Part shown: positions 56,290-64,000 of the stretch, piece by piece
Numbering within the stretch: position 1 is the stretch's first letter
Layout of the letters: each line of letters starts with the position of its first letter
Notes under the pieces: model-generated
Told to the model about the DNA's origin: nothing
Seen by the model: the letters and a program-made list of their open reading frames with translations, nothing else
Database searches by the model: none
Translations under genes and position numbers: made by a program
Origin: Hexactinellida sp. DTS-2022
Lineage: Eukaryota; Porifera; Hexactinellida
Direction: 5' to 3'
Assembly: GCA_028753945.1 (NCBI GenBank)
Contig: JAPNXP010000014.1
Coordinates: 3,472,001 to 3,536,000, forward strand
Length of the DNA stretch: 64,000 nucleotides

Positions 56290-56985
56290 GTACTAATGGC
56301 AAATATTGTCTATATGACATTTAGCAGAAAAATAAAACTCTTTCTAATATTGTTTATCATGCATTTCGGATAATATAATTATTATTCAATCAAGAAATAC
56401 TTCTTTTGGCGGAATTAAAGTTTTTCATAGATTGCAATTATAAAGTCTAACGAATATAGGTATACAAGTCAAATGACTTGCCCTGTCAGACATTATGGTT
56501 CAGGAGCGTATCACGGACCTAAAAGTCAGGCCAAAACTGGATTCTCCCATGTAATTTAATTACAGCACCTAAAAGTGTCCTGGTCATGGGCGGACCAATT
56601 CGTTGGCTATAGATTAAAACGATCTTAAATGAATCTTTTATAAAATTAAGTAAATATTGAAAGTCGCAATTTGGCTTACTAGACATTATTCTGATTATTA
56701 TTATATAGTACGTATACATTATGAAAATTTGAGGTTATTCTATTCAAAGTTTTTGAATACAGTAGTGGCAACTTAGCTATGGATAATATATTTAAGATTA
56801 TCTCAATGCATTATAGAGAGTCCAAAAGTAGTTAGATTCAAATGAGATCATCTGACTCATCGAATTAGGTGACCCATTTGACCCATTACCCACCTACCCA
56901 TGGTGCACTCTGTCTCAGCCTTATTAAATAATAAAACATTTAAGGTTAGACAATTAATTTGTAAAGGTTGCAACCGAATAGTTAA
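56290..56985. other. No gene seen
   Basis: AT-rich; nothing recognised. Confidence 0.4.
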
Positions 56986-57118
56986 ATATTCGGTTGGACC
57001 AAATATATTTTCCAAATTTTTTAGATATTTGGTTGGGGAACCGAATAGATTCGGTAGACCAAATAGTACGTAGTATTCGGAAAACTGAATAACACTATTT
57101 GGTTGATCAAAATAGAAT
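56975..57118. repeat. ATTCGGTT-ACCAAAT repeat cluster
   Basis: Imperfect direct and inverted copies of ATTCGGTTGGACCAAAT and its complement, about six in 145 bp. Hairpin-prone. Confidence 0.55.
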
Positions 57119-57227
57119 GGGATTGTATATAATAGCCATGCCATCCAAGTCAATTGTCCAACGGGATTGTATTTAGGTATGAATATTGAGTTCAGAAATA
57201 TTAATTAATACATATATGTTGCAGTGT

Positions 57228-57284
57228 ATGTACGAATTTGGTGTATTCTCGAATACACCAAATTCGCACTTACACTGCAACAAA
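57228..57284. repeat. Hairpin with about 27-bp arms and tiny loop
   Basis: GTTGCAGTGTA...CGAATTTGGTGTATTC pairs with GAATACACCAAATTCG...TACACTGCAAC across a 2-nt loop, with a small mismatch near TGTA/TTA. Either a short fold-back element or a small-RNA-type hairpin; no way to tell from sequence alone. Confidence 0.6.
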
Positions 57285-57299
57285 TACGTAATATCTTGG

Positions 57300-58470
57300 G
57301 ATTTTAGGAAATAAAAATTGCCTCGTTGTTAACAGTGAGTGATTAAGAACGCATTTGACGGAATTGCTTTGTGCAAAACGCGTTCGGCGTTGAAACGCAT
57401 TTGGACTGCAACATAAACACGTATAGCTAGCTAGACTAGATCCTACTTTCTTGAAGGCAAAAGGATTATAAATAATAATAATAACAATTTTTAAAGTCAA
57501 AATATATTCTCCACTTCGAAAGGAAAGTCACCTTCGCGAAGAACAACTAAATAAGAAACGTCTAAACTTCCTAAACTAGACACATTCTCGAACTTACAAT
57601 CACAATCCAAAAAATTGTTAGCCGAAGACTATGAGCTTTCTACTTCAACATCTTCCTTTGCACCTCTTGGCAATTCATTTGTATGTATTTCAAACGAATA
57701 GTTGCAGTATGGGACTCCAGTTTTATCGAGTCAGAGTATAAAGTCCAGAGGTTGTAGAAGAGCAACACGCTTTTAACTCAAAAATAAATACAACTTGAGA
57801 ATAACATTGGGTTGTGGGACAATATATCAGAAGACTTACGAAATCGTTGGATAGAGGATAGTGAAGATTGTAGAAACAATTGTAAGGACCCTGTAAAATG
57901 ATATTCAGGGGTGTCCTCAAAGAAACTCCTAAAGGCCCGTGGTTCATGTCCGCCCGGGGAACAATATATCCTTAATCCGTCTCTGGGTGGAGGCATTTCA
58001 ATGGAAACTAAAATATTTTGCATACGTTCTCTATTATTTAGATGTTTCTGTGTCAATTAATTAATAAGATTAATTAAATAAAGTGGAGTTGCTTATATAA
58101 ATTATTTGTATTAATTAATTAATTACTCAATAAGTGAGAATATAGATAGATTAAACTCGGCCTTTTTTAAAATTTTAAGCAAGTAGATTACAATTAAATC
58201 TTCAACTGTGATAATTATTGTAGTAGAGAGTGAATTTGGAAAACAATTAAATTTATATTTAATTAAGAAATTACTTATATAGAGCTCAGCTCTAGTAGAT
58301 TTCAGTTTTTCAGTACGTGTATTCAGGCACTGAGAAAGGTCAGTTTTCCCCAAATTTTAAATTAACCTTTAGAAAGTAAGGCTGGGCTTTTAGTATGGGA
58401 AAAAATCTGAACTTACAAAGCTCAGCTCTATATAAGCATTCTCTTTAATTAATATAGAAAGTGGGAACTT
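57300..58470. other. No gene recognised
   Basis: A minus-strand frame 58056-57778 contains a proline/phenylalanine-rich stretch (IYCSPGGHEPRAFRSF) that looks non-random but matches nothing I know. GAGCTCAGCTC-type palindromes occur near 58280 and 58420 (compare family G). Confidence 0.3.
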
Positions 58471-58477
58471 GTGTCAC

Positions 58478-58640
58478 TACCAGCGTCTCTAATTTGTAAT
58501 TCACATCCAGTGTGTATAGAGTGTATCACATCGGCGTCTCAAAATTATTCAGTAATTTGTAATAGCACATCCATGGTGTATAGTGTATTACATAGGCGTC
58601 TCAGAATTCTACAGTGTCTCAAAATTCTACACAACAGACC
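58478..58640. repeat. Solo Ginger1 terminal modules
   Basis: CGTCTCAAAATTATTCAGTA, AATAGCACATCCATGGTGTA, GGCGTCTCAGAATTCTAC and ACACAACAG match the amplified modules at 46400-46933. No Ginger1 coding is nearby. A remnant of one end. Confidence 0.6.
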
Positions 58641-58659
58641 TATTCATTTTAATTTATAA

Positions 58660-58990
58660 ACAAGCGCGTTCGCTTGGTAGGTCGCTTCGCGGCAGAACGC
58701 AACCTCACACCAATCGCTTCGCGGTTGGTGTGTGGTTTATATACTCCTAAAATTGATTATAAAGTTTAAAAAGTTCTAAATAGTCAAATTTAACAATGTG
58801 AAATTTTAGTGATTACGTCATCATGTGATAATGAGTTAGCATAGTGGCGATCTGGTGTGACCAACGTGTGCGCATCATTAATGTCCATGTGCTATTAAAT
58901 TTTCAGAATTTTATCTCTTAAAGGGCGCGCATTATGTGCGATTAAGTGACTTTTCAGGGTTCTCGAAATGTGACAATGACGTCATAACTT
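58660..58990. repeat. Family I repeat, copy 2
   Basis: Direct copy of 10445-10955 with about 150 bp deleted before TGTGACAATGACGTCATAACTT. Confidence 0.65.
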
Positions 58991-59134
58991 GTCGAGGTCT
59001 GAGAAATCTTGAGTGGAAACCTAAACTTGTTGGCGGGTGCCAAAAGTTACCCCTATATGCTAAAGATCACATTTGGAAACCGTCCACTTTCTTCAATCAA
59101 CTCGTAACATACAAACAAATACATGTATATGTTA

Positions 59135-59265
59135 CAGTAAATTCGTGAATTCAGGGAATTCATGAATTTACTGAAATTTCAGTAAATTCATGAATTCCCT
59201 GAATTCACCCGGGAAATTCACGAATCCCCTAAAATTCCAGGAAATTCAGGAATTTCCTGAAATAT
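59135..59265. repeat. Palindromic GAATTCATGAATTC-type repeat cluster
   Basis: Alternating AGTAAATTCATGAATTCC and its complement, with GGGAATTCA/TGAATTCCC, form nested palindromes over about 130 bp. Resembles the interior of repeat-built non-autonomous elements such as that at 21725; ends not recognised. Confidence 0.55.
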
Positions 59266-59522
59266 AGCCCTCTTCAATACACATATTTACTGAGGCTTAC
59301 TGGTACTTTCAGAAAATATGTGAATTACATGCAATCTCAAAAGGTGGCTTCACAATACATTTAGTGGCTTCACACAATGAAAGTGACTGGATGCTCTTTC
59401 ATCACGTTACTTAAGTGACTTCTTTGGTCTCAGAAGGCTTCACTTGTTTGGGCTTTCTTGTGTATAAATCCTGGGTAATCTAGTATGTCTGGCATTACCT
59501 GAAAATCCTTCACAGTCTGAAC

Positions 59523-60660
59523 ATGTCTGAGCAAGCATATAAAGATGCTATGATTAAGTTATATGGGGACGGCAAGAGTCTGCTATTGCCCAAATCAGAT
59601 TACTACCAGCTACTGGAGGAAGTCAGAGAAGCTGCTCCCAAGGAGAAAAACAAAACTAGGAAGGAATTTTACCTGTTGACCAAGCAAGTAATTTATAATG
59701 TATTATCGCCATGTATTTATTTCAATATATTCCAGACTTTAATTTAATTTCTGTTATAATTTTATACTGTTTATAATGTTTTAACCACTTCCGAAATTCA
59801 CCTTTATTTCATTTCTGCAATGATTCTGTAATATTTTACATTTTATACCTTTCCGACCTCTAAATGATTTTTGTTATGATTTTATCATAATTTTTAAATG
59901 TTTTATGCCTTCTGAATTTACTATCTTTATTTAATTTTTTTCTAACAGATATGAAATTCTACAGTGTGGTGATGTGGAGAAGCTAATCCGTAAACGTAAA
60001 GCTCCCACTGACACTCCATTGTACTACTCTACAATTGAGGACTCATATGATGTCCTCAAGAGAGCCCACACCACAACTGGGCATGGAGGGCGGGACAGAA
60101 TGCTGAAGGAATTGAACAAGAAGTATGCCAACATCACCTGCAAAGCTGTAGAGTTCAACAAGTCTCACTGCGAGGAATGCCAGAAGAAGAGGAAACGTCC
60201 AATGACAAAAGGGATTGTGTTCAATCCTATTTTTACAAAGGAATTTGCTTCCAGGGGCCAGGTAGATTTGATTGACATGCAGTCCTCCCATCTGATAAAC
60301 ACAAGTGGATTATGGTTTACCAGGACCATCTGACCAAATTTTGTGTATTACGAGCTCTAAATTCTAAAAGAGCTAGTGACGTGGGTTATCATCTAATGGA
60401 CATATTTCTACTCCTGGGTGCACCTGCAATTCTTCAGAGTGACAATGGCTCTGAGTTTACTTCCCAAGTCATCTCTGAACTGAAATACCTATGGCCTGAT
60501 CTCACAATTGTTCATGGAAAACCCAGGCATCCACAGAGCCAAGGATCTGTAGAGAGAGCCAATGGTGACATCAAGGACATGCTAGTTGCCTGGATGTCTG
60601 AAAACAACACGCAGGATTGGACCATTGGGATTAAGTTTGTCCAATTTCAGAAGAAAATAG
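59523..60660 (+). pseudogene. N-terminal half of a KRBA2-like integrase
   Basis: Exon 1 (59523-59687) starts MSEQAYKDAMIKLYGDG and ends near CAA|GTAATT. After an intron of about 260 bp (TTTCTAACAG acceptor at 59949) the frame YEILQCGDVEKLI leads into the zinc finger HTTTGHGGRDRMLKEL...HCEECQKK. Then comes the DDE core: QVDLIDMQS (first Asp), SDNGSEFTSQV (second Asp), RHPQSQGSVERANGD (Glu). A one-base shift near 60300 splits the core. The phase across the intron is also not clean. The sequence ends at 60660, where a Tc1-like element (family E) begins. Order and motifs fit eukaryotic KRBA2-like/Ginger-type integrases. Confidence 0.75.
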
Positions 60661-61088
60661 TACTATAGTAGGCCTAACAATATTGTTCAATGTATTAAAA
60701 CTTTATTACATATTGTCATTTTAAATTCAAATTCGTATTCTACGCAATCGAATTACCTATTGTAGATGCTTCTAATTGATTACATATTAATTCGGTTGAA
60801 AATTATCATCAAATGGCAACATGTGCCACCAGTTCCCATCTCTCCCATAGTAACAATTTTGGAAAAGTGGTGCAGGGTGGCACAGGAAGATAATATTTAA
60901 TCAAATCAAAAAGGGATTGAATTGAAAGCTCCTACTATTGTTAATTCGAATGTGCAGAATACGAATATGTAATCGAAATAGCAATATCTCATGTAATTAT
61001 AAAACACCATCTTCCATTGTTAACCCCACTATAGTACTATTTTCAATGGGAAAATGTTGGGTGGTCGAATACTTTTGTCCGGGTAGTG
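60640..61088. mobile_element. Family E Tc1-like element, reverse copy
   Basis: The right end inverted is CACTACCCGGACAAAAGTAT before TA. The left end is fused to the integrase remnant without a clear terminus. The GAAAATAGTACTATAGTAGG segment occurs near the left and, inverted, near the right, so subterminal repeats are present on both sides. Confidence 0.65.
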
Positions 61089-61119
61089 TATAAACTACTC
61101 TAACACATAGCCTACTATA

Positions 61120-61683
61120 CACTGACCAGCCAAAAGTATTTGAACAATAGGGATTTTAATGCACACACAATATTCATCCGGTAACTTATTAACGGCTTTC
61201 TAAACTACTCTGAAATGACTATAAATAACTTATTATAGATATACATATGAAAATATTGTGATTTCAATTAAATTTAGAAAATATTCACGAAGTGGCATAA
61301 GTGTTTCTGCCACGTGCCACTTGTGGCATAAGTGGCACAAATGGAAATGTGGCTGTATCACAGTAGAAAATATTCGGATTGATTTGAAATTATGCACTTA
61401 GAGTAATTTAACTATGTGGAATTCAAATCTGCTATCAGAATTAATATATTAACATTGCATCTTAATTATCACAAATTAATTATTTAATGAGCTAATTATA
61501 TATTTAATGAGTTAAACGCCTCCATAAAAATGTAAATTCGAAAATTTTGCTGTTTTAATATACTTTACATATTGTTTCATGTAAATAGCCATTTTGTAGA
61601 ATCTACTATTGTTATAATGCTGGTATAAACTCAAATGTCTGAATACAAATTATTGCTGTTCAAATACCTTTGGCCGGTTAGTG
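61120..61683. mobile_element. Family D Tc1/mariner-like element, complete inverted copy
   Basis: TA-flanked (61118-61119, 61684-61685). The ends are CACTGACCAGCCAAAAGTAT and, inverted, CACTAACCGGCCAAAGGTAT. Same length class (564 bp) and content as 29909-30471, in opposite orientation. Confidence 0.88.
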
Positions 61684-61689
61684 TACATA

Positions 61690-62160
61690 AGGCCTAACAT
61701 CAAAATGTGGATTTTGGACCAGGGATGTGTTAGCCGATATAAACGATAAAATACAGGCAATAGCAAATTTAGAGATGTATATTTTTAGTCAGTTAAACCT
61801 TTCTAAAAGCTTTAGAACCATCATATCACAGATAATACGGTTTCCACCCCATAAGCATACTAAAATTGAACACAGCTGATTTAATATTAATAAATAATTC
61901 AACATATATTTAATAGTTATAGACATAATTTTACAATTACAGGTCACAAATACATTATAAGATGCAACACGGTACATTCATCACTCATTAGTTTCATCAA
62001 ACATCTCGCAACAGCATCGAACTTCTCATTACTATTTATTATTCTGACGGGAACATCACTAAATCTTTCTGTTACCTAGTGTAAAATGATAAAATATATT
62101 TGTGGTTCCAATTAACAATACACAAAATCAAATCAACTAAGAATACACACATGAATACGT
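61690..62160. other. No gene seen
   Basis: AT-rich; probably the downstream part of the P-type element that follows, but its terminus was not identified. Confidence 0.35.
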
Positions 62161-62165
62161 ATGCT

Positions 62166-64000
62166 TTAATGGAATTTTTTTAACTTTCGCTTCTCAGTAT
62201 TCTTGAAAATCACCATAGAATTGTAATTTTTAACCTTATTCGCTAAGAAACAATTCCCAGCTACGAATACAAGCTTCTGAAGGACATGGGAACCATTCAC
62301 ACTACAAGATGAACTCCTCTCTCCATAATTTACAACCATCAGCATCTTATAATACATTCATAGATAAGTCAACAAGAATTTTTCTACAATGACCTCTCAC
62401 AAATATCTCCATTAGTTCGCTATCATTTTCTATCAAATAAAGATCTTCCAAACAGTGACAATAGATTATAGGACTACATCCGATGGATATTTCAAACCTC
62501 CTCGATCAGAGAGTTCTAATAGTTTGAACTTAGATATAGTATCAGATTCATCGATGAGTAAATATCTTTCAATAGTCAAAGAATCCCGGCATATACGACA
62601 TGGTTGACTACGTTTCAAGTATTGATGTACTGAATAGCCAGCAATAAAGGCTAATGACTGAAGTACCTGAAATCCACAGTCAATGGCTGAGAGGTCTGAT
62701 ATAGCGCTCAAGAAAGGATCAAGGTCAACTTCACTGGTAGAATCTTCGCTATCCGATGGTGAAAATGATTGAATGAACTCTTGCAAAGAAGTACTAGAAT
62801 CATTCTGATTGGAAAATAGACGTAGTATATTGGATACTTTAAGACGACGTTCTGATTCTAAGATCTGAAGATAGGAAACATGATAATTAGCTCCTGACAT
62901 CATACGATATAGTCCAAAATGATGTTCTAATGGATCAGTCTGCAAGAAAGATGTCAAGAGGTATGAAAACCAACAGTCCTGAGTTAGAAAATTTGCTATC
63001 TGTGGCAACTCGAGGCATGCTTGTTTGAAGCTGGTAAACGTCTGCTTGCTTAATTTGCCACCTTTCCCAGATAGTGACTCCCAAGCTTCTAGCCAATAGA
63101 CAATCCTAGTCAGTAAGAGAAAACGCTCATCGTTAAATCTTATTGGATTAGACAATGGGTCGTTCAACCTGATATGTTTATATGGCATATTGATATTGAA
63201 AATTTTCCAGAGAGATAGGAGAATCTCAACGAAATCAGAGGTGTTGCATTTGAATGCAGGAGAACGCTGCTCATCCTGGATAGCTAGAGCAGCAATTGTA
63301 GATTCGTGTACTACTTTTATAACCAACTTAACATTTTGACGTTCTAAATTGGATGGATAACAAGCCTTAGAAGTCAAACGAGGGGCAAGTTTAGCAAGGC
63401 TATCTCTCAGAATTATATAGTATACGGATATCACGGAAAGAAGCATGACATATATTCAATGGATAAGCGCATCGGTCAATAGAAAACAGTTCAAATCAGG
63501 ATAAGAAAAGAGCTTATTATCAGTTTGTTGATTCAACCAATTATTGCGAATAGTTTTCAGAATATGTACGAAGTCAAATGTAAGGAAAAGACCTCTGCTT
63601 ATATCACAAGGGTGTGGTACTCGAGTCTCCAGCTTTCTATTAGGGGAAAACAATTTGAAAAGTTTCACATTAAGGGGGTAGTTGTCAGTGGAGATGATTT
63701 CAACGAACAAGCCACAATCTTCAACATCATGAATACAAGATTTGATAGTGTCGAATAACTTTTCAGCTGTTACAGAAACACATGGGAGTAGACGAACAAT
63801 ACAAGACCATTTCTTATACAGACTCGACACCATGATAGCGAAAACTGTCTTGGTAGGATTATCTGGATCGAGGTTTGAAGCAAACAATCCCCCTCCTTTT
63901 CAAGTCCAAAGGATGAATACAATTTTTGTAAGGTATTGGAATGAGGAAGAGAAAAGCAAGACATGCTCTGTAGATAGTGATAAAAGCAGGAGAAATGAGA
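62166..64000 (-). pseudogene. P-element-type (THAP9-like) transposase, copy 2, truncated by the window end
   Basis: Minus strand. 63964-63887 gives a short piece before the catalytic core (SCFSLPHSNTLQKL). 63887-63456 gives NPTKTVFAIMVSSLYKKW, STDNYPLNVKLF and DFVHILKTIRNNW. 63446-62466 gives a long frame of 326 codons with LAKLAPRLTSKACYPS, QTDPLEHHFGLYRMMSG and IAGYSVHQYLKRS with a CRIC pair. 62357-62166 gives the final residues, ending KVKNYNSMV and a basic tail. It is a relative of the copy at 11.3-13.8 kb with the same motif order, but diverged at many positions. The segment holding the first catalytic Asp (QMDEIHV in copy 1) is missing, so this copy is broken even though its C-terminal frame is long. 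The N-terminus lies beyond the window. Confidence 0.85.

Noticed and set aside
1-64000. tRNA and rRNA genes
   Set aside because: No A/B-box pair or cloverleaf-like segment and no rRNA core sequence was recognised on either strand by eye; a tRNA scan could still find a pseudogene.

Overview
The window is repeat-rich, AT-rich eukaryotic DNA, most likely from an invertebrate animal. Coding pieces are interrupted by GT-AG introns, and the transposase families present (P/THAP, Ginger1 with an OTU domain, Merlin/ISXO2, pogo/Tigger, hAT-like, Tc1/mariner-like, DIRS) are those of metazoan genomes. I cannot name the species. I found no convincing host gene, tRNA or rRNA. Nearly everything recognisable is a mobile element, a broken transposase, or a short non-autonomous derivative.

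Layout: 0-11 kb holds short non-autonomous elements, including a three-deep nest (6.18-7.68 kb). 11.3-13.85 kb holds a decayed P-element-type THAP transposase (minus strand), followed by one 429-bp arm of a near-perfect inverted repeat whose partner lies at 20.1-20.5 kb. Between the arms are a GC-rich repeat cluster (16.1-16.6 kb) and a dead Merlin transposase (18.3-19.1 kb). 19.5-26 kb is packed with hAT-like, Tigger-like and Tc1-like non-autonomous elements plus an internally deleted Ginger1 copy. 27.7-28.6 kb is a 5' Ginger1 fragment. 28.7-40 kb has fold-back repeats, a hAT copy split by a Tc1-like copy, and several THAP-domain exons.

The centrepiece is 40.4-50.7 kb, where insertions are stacked. 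A repeat called family A here is interrupted by a DIRS-type tyrosine-recombinase retrotransposon (about 40.50-50.49 kb). The DIRS element is itself interrupted by a Ginger1 DNA transposon with defined ends (40712-46933, inverted termini, GTAC target duplication). The Ginger1 element encodes an intron-containing integrase-like transposase with a GPY motif and a separate downstream OTU-protease exon. It also carries younger small insertions of its own.

51.4-53.6 kb holds an OTU pseudogene followed by the C-terminal half of a KRBA2-like integrase. 53.8-55.75 kb is a family A copy split by a Tigger element that still encodes part of a CENP-B/psq-type DNA-binding domain. 59.5-60.7 kb carries the N-terminal half of another KRBA2-like integrase. 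The window ends inside a second, diverged P-type transposase (62.2-64.0 kb, minus strand).

Most coding pieces contain frameshifts, stops or deletions, so this looks like a transposon graveyard with a readable insertion history rather than a working locus. Exact element ends below come from reading target-site duplications and terminal inverted repeats by eye. Family names A-I are labels used only here.
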